Origin: Bedellia somnulentella | Taxonomy: Eukaryota; Arthropoda; Insecta; Lepidoptera; Bedelliidae | Direction of reading: 5' to 3' | NCBI GenBank assembly: GCA_963576735.1 | Contig: OY755178.1 | Span: forward strand, 19,220,001-19,284,000 | DNA: 64,000 nucleotides | In this document: positions 33,005 to 43,211 of the stretch, one piece after another | Layout of the letters: every line of letters begins with the position of its first letter | How positions within the stretch are numbered: the first letter of the stretch is position 1 | Translations under genes and position numbers: made by a program | The notes under the pieces: generated by a model | Database searches by the model: none | Seen by the model: only the letters and a program-made list of their open reading frames with translations | What the model was told of the DNA's origin: nothing

Positions 33005-33680
33005 GCAACCGTGATAGCCTAGTGGGTAGAACAAATTCAAATTCAAATTCAAATTCTTTATTTGCATTCCACATGTTATATGATCTTACAAAGATAATTA
33101 AGTACCAATGTGGGCCTGTAGGGCACAGCAATATAAATCTAATTATAATATAACTTAAAATTATCTTAAAATATTAATTAAAATCTTAAACTAAACATAT
33201 TGTATAACTGTATAACTTAAAATTTAAACATAAAAACAAACATGAAAAATAAAAATACTGAGGACATATCTGTACATTTCAGCCATGAAAGTAATTAAAG
33301 TAATTACTTCCATTATTTGAACAAAGAGCTCCTTTTATCCAAAGGTTATCGTGCAAACGACTAGTGTTCAAATCCTGGGTCGGGCCTACACCAATTTGTC
33401 TTCTCTAAAGACATATTTGTGGTTAATTTATCATGGTTGTTAACGGTGAGGGAAAACATCGTGAGGAAACCCACATGGCTGAGTTGTACTTAGTCATCTG
33501 ATAGTGTATTCGTACAAAACGGCGATAGGCCTGCCCCCTATCACGTGAGTACACTGTCCATGCAAAACGTGGGTACTCTGAACACCAGGTGACAAAGTCA
33601 CGTGATGTTCAGAAGTATTAGTACCTCTGCCAACCCCTTCGGGGATATTCGGCGTGAACGTTTATGTTTATGTTATGTTA
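33005..33680 (+). mobile_element. tRNA-headed SINE split by another retroposon
   Basis: The head gtgatagcctagtgggtaga ends at 33030; the rest resumes at ttatcgtgcaaacgactagt (33347) and runs to the tail. The two parts match the uninterrupted copy at 39658-40028. Confidence 0.85.
33031..33345 (-). mobile_element. LINE 3' end with (GAATTT)n tail nested in SINE
   Basis: Starts (aaattc)n on the plus strand, then tttatttgcattccacatgt and ccaatgtgggcctgtagggc. This hexamer-tailed, 5'-truncated form is common among insect non-LTR elements. It is inserted in the SINE head, so it is younger than the SINE. Confidence 0.6.
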
Positions 33681-33811
33681 TATGTAGTTTTTGAAGGGAT
33701 ATTGTATTTTATCTATCCGTTTTAATGAGACAAGTTTAAAAACAAAATGGGAATTTCAGATCAGTTGCTAATAAAAGGAGTAAATTATTGGAGGTCGAGT
33801 AAAAGACACAT

Positions 33812-33914
33812 AGCTGTGTAGTGTCGGCTTAGAATAGCACTACCCCTTTTCTTCCGGTAGGTGTACGTAAGAGGCGACACTAACATGCAATATTCATCAT
33901 CTCTTGCAACTCTT
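33812..33914. mobile_element. LS-SINE head joined to inverted LINE RT fragment
   Basis: 33814-33879 is an LS-SINE head (+). 33886-33914 (atgcaatattcatcatctct, then tgcaactctt) matches 48689-48717 of the LINE, whose coding strand is minus, so the two parts are in opposite orientation. Confidence 0.65.
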
Positions 33915-33944
33915 TATTATTTTTACGGTACTTAATACTCATCG

Positions 33945-34177
33945 CCGTGTAGTGTCGGCTTAGAATAGCACTACCCCGTTTTTACCTATGGGTGACGTAA
34001 GAGGCGACTTAAGGTATTGGGGCTTTTAAGGGATTTTAAGGCGATGCGGTTGGAGACCCATCACCAACAACCTTTATTTCACCATCTCTTCCACACGCAA
34101 CTTCCAAAAGTGGCTAAGGAATTTTTCATTCCCTAACTCTGGCTACCCCTTCAAGGGAATTATAGCCGTGATGTATG
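33945..34177 (+). mobile_element. LS-SINE, complete copy
   Basis: Head gtgtagtgtcggcttagaat, ggcgatgcggttggagaccc body, tail tatagccgtgatgtatgt (short). Confidence 0.85.
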
Positions 34178-34690
34178 TAAAAGACTCATGTATTTACTGT
34201 TTCCTGAAGACTAATATTGGGAGATTTTATTTGAATTTAAAGATGTGATTTGAATCACATAATTAATATTGTTGATCATTAAAACAGTTGGTTAAATGGC
34301 CTAAATTAGGAGGAAATACGCTGTAAACGAATCTCCAAAGTTAGGGGAAAAACTAAAAATCACCTACCCAGTTTAATATCAGATTAAAGAGTTCCTCTAT
34401 ACTGTATTGGGAAGGCCATCGTGGATGCTGTGTTCGGATTGATAAATCGATCTTTTAACTTATCTCAGACAATCCAGTGCACCTTGAGTCATTTTAAATC
34501 ACCCTTTAAGGCAACTTAAGGAAGAATTTGTTTATAAATTTTAGCACTCAATTTGACAAATTCAATGTTTAAATTAATTAAAAGTAAGTACAGACCTAAT
34601 CGAGGACGGCAGTAAAAAAGGAACTACGATTACCTAAATATTATTGTATTGTCTACTCAAAGCACTCTAAATTCATAAGGTTTTTTTTTC
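34178..34690. other. Non-coding stretch
   Basis: Nothing recognised in about 500 bp of AT-rich sequence. Confidence 0.4.
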
Positions 34691-34701
34691 GTATTCGAAA
34701 C

Positions 34702-34951
34702 ATACATACATACATATACTCACGGCTATAAATCCCTAGAAGGGATAGCCATAGCTCAGGAACTAGAAGTTTCTCAGCCACTTTTGGAAAGTTGAGTGGG
34801 GAAAAGATTGCAAAATAAAGGATGTTGGTGATGGGTCTCCAACCGCATCGCCCAATAAAACCTTAAAAGCCCCAATACCGTTAGTCGCCTCTTACGAACA
34901 CCCACGGCAGAAATGGGGTAGTGTTATTCTAAGCCGACACTACACAGCAAT
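34702..34951 (-). mobile_element. LS-SINE with 11-15-bp TSD
   Basis: gtattcgaaac(atac) stands on both sides (34691-34705 and 34952-34966). Tail catacatacatatact, head complement gccgacactacacagc. Confidence 0.9.
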
Positions 34952-34969
34952 GTATTCGAAACATACAAA

Positions 34970-35262
34970 AACATAAACGTTCACGCCGAATATCCCCGAA
35001 GGGGTTGGCAGAGGTACTAATTCTTTTGGACATCACGTGACTTTGCGACAAAGTACTCTGACTGGTGTTCAGAGTACCCACGTTTTGCATGGACTGTGTG
35101 CTCACGTGATAGGGAGCAGGCCTAACGCCGTTTTGTACGAATACACTGTCACATGACTGAGTACAACTCAGCCATGTGGGTTTCCTCACGATGTTTTCCC
35201 TCACCGTTAACAACCATGATAAATTTACCACACATTAGAAAAGACAAATTGGTATAGGCCAA
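34970..35262 (-). mobile_element. tRNA-headed SINE, head-truncated
   Basis: From ataaacgttcacgccgaata through gagtacccacgttttgcatg to aaccatgataaatttacca. The head after gacaaattggtataggcc is missing. Abuts the previous SINE. Confidence 0.8.
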
Positions 35263-35903
35263 AACATATTAATCTAAAATAATCTAACCGGTAGCAAAGA
35301 TAGCTATCATATGCAAACATCCAATTCTTCATAGAAGAACAACGTAATACATAATTGCCAACTTTCCCATAAAGTTGTATTCCTACTGAATACCAAAACT
35401 TGTCTGAGGATTCTGCATATTAAAACATATCACAAAAAATACAAACACATATACACGTGTTTGCGGCACAAAGTAACTACTACTGCGCCGTGAGGACGAT
35501 CTTGGAATTTATAATTTAGCTTAATTGTTCAAAAATACGGCGGGCTCGTTTGTGTTGTGATACCTAGATTATAAAAAAAACTTGTTTAAGAATCTTAATT
35601 TGTCTTTTCTAACGACATAGTGTGGTTAATTTATCATGTTTGTTAACTATGAGGGAAAACATCCTGAGGATAACCACATGGCTGAGTTGTACTTAGTCAT
35701 GTGACAGTGTATTCGCACAAAACGGCGATAGGCCTGCCCCCTATCACAGTTCATGCAAAACGTTTGTACTCTGTTCACCAGGTGACAAAGTCACGTGATG
35801 TTAAGAAGTATAAGTGCCTCTGCCAACCCGTTCGGGGATATTCGGCATGAACTTTTATGTTTATTCATAAATAAAAGATGTTATTAAAGGAAAGAAAAAT
35901 TTC

Positions 35904-35976
35904 GACACTGGCGGGGTTTGAACCCGCGACCTTCGGGTATACGCCCCCGTCGCTCTGCCAACTGAGCTACAGTGTC
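35904..35976 (-). ncRNA. tRNA-like module (TL-SINE unit)
   Basis: Acceptor GACACTG/CAGTGTC, fully paired; T stem GCGGG/CCCGC; D stem GCTC/GAGC; box A tagctcagttgg and box B ggttcaaaccc. Anticodon arm as in other copies. Confidence 0.8.
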
Positions 35977-36218
35977 AGTTGGCATCCAGCGCGAAATTTC
36001 TCTATCCTTTGTTTCTTTTTTACACGTTCAAGTAGTGTTTGCGTTTCCTACCTCCGAATTTTAACTAATTCGGACGGCCACTTGTCTACCTTTTCAGATA
36101 GAATGCAAATGTTGGAAACGCCTAACTATCACATAATTTAATGTTTTTTGACATGAATTCCTCATGTGGGGATTATTACTCATAAATAAAAGATGTTATT
36201 AAAGGAAAGAAAAATTTC

Positions 36219-36291
36219 GACACTGGTGGGGTTTGAACCCGCGACCTTCGGGTATACGCCCCCGTCGCTCTGCCAACTGAGCTACAGTGTC
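36219..36291 (-). ncRNA. tRNA-like module (TL-SINE unit)
   Basis: Same as the module 315 bp away, with one change in the T stem (ccccaccag). Confidence 0.8.
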
Positions 36292-36399
36292 AGTTGGCAT
36301 CCAGCGCGAAATTTCTCTATCCTTTGTTTCTTTTGAGTAATAATCCCCACATGAGGAATTCATGTCAAAAAACATTAAACTTTTATGTTTATGTTATGT

Positions 36400-36718
36400 T
36401 ATATATGTAATTAATTATTCTCAATAGTTCTTCCATCATCAAAAGCCACTTAAAAAGTATGGTTTAACAGTGTTGAAACGGTTGTCTAGAACCGTAATTA
36501 GTAATACCCTGGGACAACAAATAAATATCTTTCTTTTCTTTCTTAATCAAAAAGTTTGTCCACATTAAGGACGATTTACCTACAATGTATCCAGTACATA
36601 GCTGCATTTGTTTTCGACAATATAAGTATTAAGTACCGTCGTACCGAGAGTTGCAAGAGATACATTTTTCAATGATTTCTGTAGGGGAAAGAGAATATTT
36701 TTTCCTCAAAAAAGGTAA
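36400..36718. other. Non-coding stretch
   Basis: Nothing firm. A short segment near 36630-36660 (aagtaccgtcgtaccgagag, ttgcaagaga) faintly echoes the 33905-33940 junction in inverted form. Confidence 0.35.
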
Positions 36719-36980
36719 AAAATATACATACACACATACATATACTCACGGCTATAAATCCCTTAACGGGGTAGCCAGAGCTTTGGAATAAGAAATTCTT
36801 CAGCCACTTTTGGAAGTTGATTGGGGAAAAGATGGTAATAATAAATGTTTTTGGTGACGGGTCTCCAACCACATCGCCCAAAAATCACTTAAAAAGCCCC
36901 TATACCCTTAGTCGCCTCTTAGGATCACCCACGGGTAGAAATGGGGTGGTGTTATTCTAAGCCGACACTACACGGCGAAT
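36719..36980 (-). mobile_element. LS-SINE, B type, complete
   Basis: Tail catacacacatacatatact, caaccacatcgcccaaaaat body, ggatcacccacgggtagaaa (B type), head complement gccgacactacacggc. Short flanking repeat aatatata. Confidence 0.9.
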
Positions 36981-37160
36981 ATATACAAATATATACAAAG
37001 AAACCTGAACTTTGGTGAAGGGGTTCTTTTTATGGTATTCATGAACATTTAAATAGGAATCTTTGGAATTCATTTCTCATCCTAATGGATATAATTTATG
37101 TTTGTTTATTTGTATTTTGTCTTCATGCTGGACTTAGCAGTCTTAATATTGGTATGTTTG
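36981..37160. other. Spacer
   Basis: AT-rich spacer without recognisable content. Confidence 0.4.
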
Positions 37161-37643
37161 TTTTATATTAAAATTTAAAACATACTTAGTTTGTCATAGG
37201 AGCAAAAATTTTGGATAAAAATATTTTGTTACTCAATTATGATAAGCAGACAAATAAAAATAACGGTTGAGCTCATACATACATACATATACTCACGGCT
37301 ATAAATCCCTAGAAGGGGTAGCCAGAGCTAAGGAATTAGAAATTCCTCAGCCACTTTTGGAAATGTGAGTGGGGAAAAGATGGTAAAAATAAAGGTTGTT
37401 GGTGATGGGTCTCCAACCGCATCGCCCAAAAATCCCTTAAAAGCCCCAATACCGTTAGTCGCCTCTTACGTACACCCACCGGAAGAAATGGGGTAGTGTT
37501 ATTCTATGCCGACACTACACAGCTTATTTTATATTAAAATTTTAAATATACTTAGTTTGTCATAGGAGCAAAAAATTTGAACAAAAACATTTTGTTACTC
37601 AATTATGATAAGCAGACAAAAAAAAAATAACGGTTGAGCTCAT
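37161..37643 (-). mobile_element. LS-SINE bracketed by ~116-bp direct repeats
   Basis: The A-type SINE (37277-37526) is complete. Immediately outside it lies a direct repeat of 116-117 bp (37161-37276 and 37527-37643), starting ttttatattaaaattt and ending aacggttgagctcat, differing at about 8 positions. This is ten times the 10-15 bp TSD of the other copies. Confidence 0.85.
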
Positions 37644-37789
37644 AAATAAATATTCTTTAACCAAAATTCGCGGAGAGCTACAGGGGTGGGAAAATTTAAA
37701 GTAAACATCCAAACCATTGATAGTTAATTTGTGTATGATTGTTTTCACTAAGTTAACTCACTTATACTAGTATAATATTACTAGTATAC

Positions 37790-38053
37790 AGCCGTGTAGT
37801 GTCGGCTTAGAATAACACTACCCCATTTCTACCCGTGGGTGATCGTAAGAGGCGACTAAGGGTATAGGGGGCTTTTTAAGTAATTTTTGGGCGATGTGGT
37901 TGGAGACCCGTCACCAAAAACATTTATTTATTATTACCATCTTTTTCCAATCAACTTCCAAAAGTGGCTGAGGAATTTTTCATTCCAAAGCTGGCTACCC
38001 CGTTAAGGGATTTATAGCCGTGAGTATATGTATGTATGTACGTATGTATGTAA
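37790..38053 (+). mobile_element. LS-SINE, B type, complete
   Basis: gtgtagtgtcggcttagaat, cccgtgggtgatcgtaagag, cgtcaccaaaaacatttatt and (tatg)n tail. Confidence 0.9.
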
Positions 38054-38393
38054 ATTAACTGATATTTAAACTATTTCAGCGTATAAATCTGTTATAGTGT
38101 GTAAGTGAGAAAATCTATTATTCTTTTGCTTTCGTGGCAGTATTTACCAATGATGACAGTGAGTTGATGGTATGAGAATATGTATTTATCAATTTAAAAC
38201 TTATCGTTAGTTCCCAATTCTATTTGTGCACGTGTATTCCAAAATACATATTTTTTGTGTTTTTTAATTGTGACTGGTTGGAACAGGTTTGTCAAGTTCC
38301 CACCAAACGAGACCTAACCATGAAATGCCTAAATACTCGATGTGCCTACTGTGAAACTGCGTTCGATTTATATTCATAAGTACTGCGTTCTCA
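38054..38393. other. Non-coding stretch
   Basis: No gene or repeat recognised. Confidence 0.4.
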
Positions 38394-38760
38394 CGCTGTG
38401 TAGTGTCGGCTCAGAATAACACTACCCCATTTCTACCCGTGAGTGATCGTAAGAGGCGACTAAGGGTATAGAGACTTTTCAAGTGATTTTTGGGCGATGT
38501 GGTTGAAGACCCGTCACCAAAAACATTTATTATTACCATCTTTTCCCCACTCAACTTCTTGCTACCCACGGGTGTCGTAAGAGGCGACTAAGGGTGTGGG
38601 TCTTTTTATAGTTCAAAGGCAATGCGGTTGGAGACCCATCACCAACGTTACTTTATTTCTTTTCCACTATCAACTTTCAAATGTGGCTAAGGAGTTTCTA
38701 GCTCTGAAACTCTGGCTACCCCTTTTTGGGATTTATGGCCGTGAGTATATGTACATATCC
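38394..38760 (+). mobile_element. Fused pair: 3'-truncated B-type and 5'-truncated C-type LS-SINE
   Basis: A B-type copy (gtgtagtgtcggctcagaat, 38397 on) stops at ccactcaacttc (38558). A C-type copy joins at once at tacccacgggtgtcgtaaga and runs to the tail gtgagtatatgtacat. Same orientation, no gap. Confidence 0.8.
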
Positions 38761-38820
38761 TATTTTTTTCTTAGACAGCTAGATAATGTGTATGTATATA
38801 TCCTAATAAAAACTTAGCAG

Positions 38821-39076
38821 CTAGATACATACATACATATACTCCCGGCTATAAATCCCTAGATGGGGTAGCCAGAGCTAAGAAATTAAAAATACCTCAG
38901 CCACTTTTGGAAAGTTAAATGGGGAAAAGATGGTAAAATAAAGTTTGTTGGTGATGGGTCTCCAACCTCATCGTCCAAAAATCCCTTAAAAGCCCCAATA
39001 CCGTTAGTCGCCTTTTACGTACACCCACCGGAAGAAATGGGGTAGTGCTATTCTAAGCCGACACTACACAGCAACA
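38821..39076 (-). mobile_element. LS-SINE, A type, with 10-bp TSD
   Basis: cagctagata stands before the catacatacatatact tail and after the head complement, near 38817 and 39084. Confidence 0.85.
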
Positions 39077-39114
39077 CACAACACAGCTAGATAATAAGAT
39101 ACAATGTGCACCAT

Positions 39115-39240
39115 CACATCTGATCAAGGCTTGCCCGTTATCAACAATGATAAATTAATCACACATAGTACTTTAGAAAAGATGCATTGCTCTTGGCCCG
39201 CCTCAGGATTCGAACTCACTACTCTCATGCACAGAGGGGT
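39115..39240 (-). mobile_element. tRNA-headed SINE, head fragment
   Basis: atcaacaatgataaattaat, cccgcctcaggattcgaac: complement of body start and tRNA-derived head, diverged. Confidence 0.55.
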
Positions 39241-39497
39241 CAGTTATAATCATATAAATATAAATTATAAGTCGTATTCACTGTAAAATAAAATAAGCCG
39301 TTTTAGGTCATTAAAATTTTACAGGTTTTTGCTGAGTCAGTGCCTTTTAACTGCTAAGAGGCGCTATTATATTCTGTTATATTTGTCTAAATGTTTATAT
39401 TTTCATTATTTATTTTAGAATTTTTTGGTTGTTCTGCTTTCTTTCTCATTTTTTTTCTTATGAAATTTATTTGTTGCATATTTACGCCAAATAATTT

Positions 39498-40107
39498 TAT
39501 TTTAGGGTTCCGTGCCCAAAGTTACCAATTAAATTTTTCACAGAATATTTAATAACTATTAATTAATAACTATATAACAATTAAAAAAACTTTGAAAGGA
39601 GGGCTCCCATTCAGCAAACGTAATTTACAAGCTATTTTTACTCGATTTTAATAAACAACCGTGATAACCCAGTGGGTAGAACACTCGGTTATCGTGCAAA
39701 CGACTAGTGTTCAAATCCTGGGTCGGGCCTACACCAATTTGTCTTTTCTAAAGACATATGTGTGGTTAATTTATCATGGTTGTTAACGGTGAGGGAAAAC
39801 ATCGTGAGGAAACCCACATGGCTGAGTAGTACTTAGTCATGTGACAGTGTATTCGTACAAAACGGCGATAGGCCTGCCCCCTATCACGTGAGTACACTGT
39901 CCATGCAAAAACTGGGTACTCTGAACACCAGGTGACAAAGTCACGTGATGTTCAGAAGTATTAGTACCTCTGCCAACCCCTTCGGGGATATTCGGCGTGA
40001 ACGTTTATGTTTATGTTATGTTATGTTATTTAATAAACATTATAGATAGTATTATATTAAGTAGCACGGAACCCTTCGCGCGCAAGCCGACTCGCACTTA
40101 GCCGGTT
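39498..40107. mobile_element. Dispersed repeat with agggttccgt ends, split by a SINE
   Basis: Opens ttttagggttccgtgcccaa and closes gcacggaacccttcgcgcgc ... gccgactcgcacttagccgg. These ends recur at 42640-42920 and 46200-46620. A tRNA-headed SINE sits inside. Confidence 0.55.
39658..40028 (+). mobile_element. tRNA-headed SINE, complete, 11-bp TSD
   Basis: tttaataaaca flanks it (39647-39657 and 40029-40039). Head accgtgataacccagtgggt, gtgttcaaatcctgggtcgg; body as in the 28.1-kb copy; tail (tatgt)n. At 371 bp this is the best-bounded member of the family. Confidence 0.9.
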
Positions 40108-40217
40108 TGTTTTTCTTGATATAAGAACTCAACTATATTTTAAATAATATAAAGACTAAGAATCAAGTATAAATATTTTAGAGATAAAACCTTCGACCTT
40201 TGAATCAAATTATTTGA

Positions 40218-40250
40218 AGAAGAAGAAGAGTAGAAGAAGAAGAAGAAATA
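40218..40250. repeat. (GAA)n microsatellite and A-rich tract
   Basis: Imperfect gaa/aga repeats followed by about 200 bp rich in A. The Lys/Asn-rich frame across it (40214-40456) is a composition artefact. Confidence 0.8.
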
Positions 40251-40505
40251 CATTTATTCGCCGTAAATATGGCACAACAGATATGCAACACAAAAATAAT
40301 AATAACCAAACCAAAAAAAAACAAAAGTTAAACAAAATATTTACAACTTCAAAAAAAACAGTGAAAATAATAAAAAAAAACAATAAAAATAATACCTTAA
40401 ATGTTTACAAAGAAACACAAAATCAAAAAGAGGAAATTATTAACAAATTAAAATGATAAACTAAAAAAACAAAAAAAGAATATTGTGCCATTGAACAGCG
40501 AAATG

Positions 40506-40564
40506 GCGCTGACTCAGCAAAAACTGTGAGGAGTTACCTCACAGCACTGATTTTCAGTCAGCGC
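40506..40564. repeat. Two nested hairpins
   Basis: gcgctgact (40506-40514) pairs with agtcagcgc (40556-40564); inside, ctgtgagg pairs with cctcacag around gagttac-type loop sequence. Probably the core of a small palindromic element. Confidence 0.6.
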
Positions 40565-40817
40565 TCTCCAGTGGCAGCACGAGAGTCATACAAGCGGAAT
40601 ACAATATATAATACACTACTTATGTAAAAAGAAATAGTCGATATAAATATATAGCCCATAAGTCATATAAAGAGAATCAATAAAAATAAATAAATAAATT
40701 TGGTATTTTCTAAAAATATAAATAATAAAAATAACTTTTCCCTATACCTAAAGATACGCAACTACGAGATACAAATAGTATATACTAAAAAATAATAATA
40801 AAAATAATGAGAACAGG

Positions 40818-40842
40818 ATTGGATAGGATAGGATAGGATAGG
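40818..40842. repeat. (GGATA)n tract
   Basis: About four to five tandem ggata units; one base off the insect telomere repeat but not the same sequence. Confidence 0.8.
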
Positions 40843-41220
40843 TTGCATGAAAGTAAGATATTTGATATCAAACCAATGAAACAATTAAGATTTTACCTTT
40901 AGCATCAAAAAATAATAATCTGCCTGTTCGTGGTAGTATCATCAAGTCCTGTCACTAAAGTGACCAAGACTTTTAATTAACGTTGATTTGAATTACTTTT
41001 TTTGCCCAGGTTTGTTGCAGTCGACTTTTTATACGACTATAAAATGTAAATTAAAATAAACTGAAGAGTTTACATATCTAAGCCAAAAAAATTTAGTGTG
41101 TTTCTCTTAGCGTTTGTGCGTATATTCTAAGATTTAGAAGTCAATTCTTTTATGACACTCAAACGATTTAATGTGACCTTTGAAATATTATGTTTTGTTA
41201 TTAATAAATAACTAGTTTTT

Positions 41221-41269
41221 TTATTTTTGAAAATACAAGATCTCAACTATCTTGTATTTTCAAAAATAA
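41221..41269. repeat. Perfect 21-bp hairpin, 7-nt loop
   Basis: 41221-41241 and 41249-41269 are exact reverse complements; the loop is ctcaact. AT-rich stem. It may be a MITE remnant or a structured RNA; nothing else supports either. Confidence 0.8.
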
Positions 41270-41529
41270 TACGTCTTATTGTACCTAGTCGGTTCTTAAA
41301 TATTGTCACTGGCCATTTATTCTGAAAATAGAACATCTAGACAAAAATATGAAATGGTGTTCGATTTTCAATTATTTTGTTAATACTAATCCGCTAAATC
41401 ACAATTGCATTCATTATTTCTTTACGATGGAGTAGACTCGCAAAGAGAACTGAGTAACAGTAATTGTATTGCGTCTTTGCGGCCGTCCACCAAAGACAAT
41501 ATTCAACTTGCTTTAAAAATTAAAAATCA

Positions 41530-42345
41530 CGATGAGGTTTGTATACCGTACCATCAAGAGGTACAATGAAACCTCTAGTGTGAATGTGACAAGAAAAGAA
41601 CTGGCAGACTTCGTTCCGTTAGAACTCCAGGGGTGATCAAAGCAATCAAGGCGCGTGCGGCAAGAAATCCCGCAAGTAGAAATTGATGTCTTTGAGGATG
41701 GGTTAAACCAGAAGTACCGTAAAAAAAGTACTCAATAAAAACTAGGGACCACAAGCTTACCGAAACAATAGTGGACATATTCTGAAAGCGCGTCTGATAG
41801 ATGAGAGCCAAAAGATGCAAAGTATTGCTTAAGCGGTACGCAAGAAAAAAAACACCGCGATATCCTGTTTACAGACGAGTTTTTTTTAATATTTAGGAGA
41901 TACAACAAAAAAAATGACAGGGTGTACGGTACCAGCTCTGCGGCTGCTGGAAATGCCATTCCTAGAGTGCAGAACGGTCATCATCCACCATTAATCATGA
42001 TTTAGTTGCGAGTGTCCTACTATGGCCCTACTGAAGTGCATTTTTGTGAAAAAGGTGTCAAAACCTGTGCAAAGGTGTACGGAGTCGCGGTTTTAGATCG
42101 CATACTAAAAGATCTGCCCCAGACACTCTTTGAAGAACGGCCATTTGTGTTTCGACAGGACTGCTGATAAGGCCAAAACAACTCAGGAGTTCCTTTAATA
42201 ACATCTTTTATTTATGAACTCAGGAGTGGTTTGAGCGCCAGAATGTCGAGCTATTAAGGCTTCAAGATTGGCCATCTAGCCCTGACCTCAATCTACTGGA
42301 TTACAAAATTTAGCAGGAATTGGAGAAAAAGGTTTGTTCTTCATA
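41530..42345 (+). pseudogene. maT-type (DD37D-like) mariner transposase, broken
   Basis: Several plus-strand frames together give a Tc1/mariner transposase. Seen in order: VRTPGVIKAIKARAARNP (HTH region, near 41620), STVKKVLNKN (41715), then HRDILFTDE (first Asp, near 41855), NDRVYG, IPRVQNGHHPP, VSYYGPTEVHFCEKGVKTC (42008), FVFRQDC (second Asp, 42145) and DWPSSPDLNLLDYK (third Asp, 42270). The SPDLNxLDY block suggests a DD37D element of the maT group. There are many frameshifts and stops, plus a 26-bp TL-SINE tail insertion at 42191. No TIRs recognised. Confidence 0.8.
42191..42216 (+). mobile_element. 26-bp TL-SINE 3'-end insertion
   Basis: aactcaggagt (42180-42190) is repeated at 42217-42227. 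The 26 bp between are the last bases of TL-SINE (tttaataacatcttttattt plus edges). Removing insert and one repeat restores the mariner sequence KTTQE. This is the smallest TL-SINE copy and fixes its 3' end. Confidence 0.85.
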
Positions 42346-42379
42346 CTTCGGACGCCAGCCTTTTTGAACACACTTTCAT

Positions 42380-42570
42380 TTCGGTCCTCTTAGGGTATCT
42401 ATAGAATGCCTTGGCAACCCTGGCAATGTATGGAATGATATATTTTTATAAATAAATTATCCCTTATCGGAGCAGAGTATAGCTATATACTTTGTATACA
42501 ATGCCCGTCGAATCATAGGCAAAGTATAAAATAAGATAACATGCCTGCCTTAAAACGTTGGATTAATTAT
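42380..42570. mobile_element. Fragment of the aggcaatct-type MITE
   Basis: tatctatagaatgccttggc, ggcaatgtatggaatgatat and gtcgaatcataggcaaag match parts of 31378-31918. Confidence 0.5.
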
Positions 42571-42639
42571 CATTTACCAAACCCTTCAGTAGAATAAAAA
42601 AACAAATATTTTGTACAAAGTAAAGCTACAATAAATTGG

Positions 42640-42925
42640 CCAAATGCGAGTTGGCTCACCCATGGAGGGTTATGCTGTAACAAGTATAGGTAATGTACGG
42701 GTTCAGTGACAAAAATGTGTTTTATTTGGTTTCATATATGGGAGCCTCATAAAAAAATCTCGAATCTTGAAGCGGTTTACAGTTTACATCCATCACATAA
42801 TTTTTCAAACACGTTTTCTCAATAGTATCGAAAATAAATTTCTGTGACACACCTACAGACAGACAGACATAACGAAATTAGAAGGATGTCGTTTCTTGCC
42901 TTTTGGCTACAAAACCCTAAAAAAG
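42640..42925. mobile_element. Copy of the agggttccgt-type dispersed repeat
   Basis: ccaaatgcgagttggctcac opening, gacacacctacagacagaca near the end, closing ggctacaaaaccctaaaa. Non-coding. Confidence 0.5.
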
Positions 42926-42937
42926 ATAAATATGGCA

Positions 42938-43202
42938 AAATTTTGCCGTGTAGTGTCGGCTTAGAATAACACTACCCCATTTCTACCCGTTGGTGATCGT
43001 AAGAGGCGACTAAGGGTATAGGGTCTTCTTAAGTGTTTTTTGGGCGATGTGGTTGGAGACCCGTCACCAAAAACATTTATTTATTATTACCACCTTTTCC
43101 CCAATCAACTTCCAAAAATGGCTGAAGAATTTCTCATTCCAAAGCTCTACCTACCCCGTTAAGGGATTTATAGCCGTGAGTTTATGTATGTATGTATGTA
43201 TG
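42938..43202 (+). mobile_element. LS-SINE, B type, 12-bp TSD
   Basis: tatggcaaaatt stands on both sides (about 42930 and 43199). Otherwise a complete copy with (tatg)n tail. Confidence 0.9.
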
Positions 43203-43211
43203 GCAAAATTA

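Larger units (their letters stand above)
35865..36377 (-). mobile_element. TL-SINE dimer (315-bp period), 15-bp TSD
   Basis: Direct repeats aacttttatgtttat at 35850-35864 and 36378-36392 bracket two tRNA-like modules 315 bp apart. The sense 3' end is tttaataacatcttttattt. The sense 5' end is ttttttgacatgaattcctc. Confidence 0.9.
35590..36400 (+). mobile_element. tRNA-headed SINE body split by a TL-SINE dimer
   Basis: Body from tttgtcttttctaacgacat to ggcatgaacttttatgttta (35864), then tail from 36378. The split is the 513-bp TL-SINE insertion with a 15-bp TSD. Confidence 0.8.

Noticed and set aside
40214..40456. 80-codon Lys/Asn-rich frame
   Set aside because: It runs across a (GAA)n and poly-A tract; composition explains it.
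40818..40842. Telomeric repeat
   Set aside because: The unit is GGATA, not TTAGG; treated as a microsatellite.
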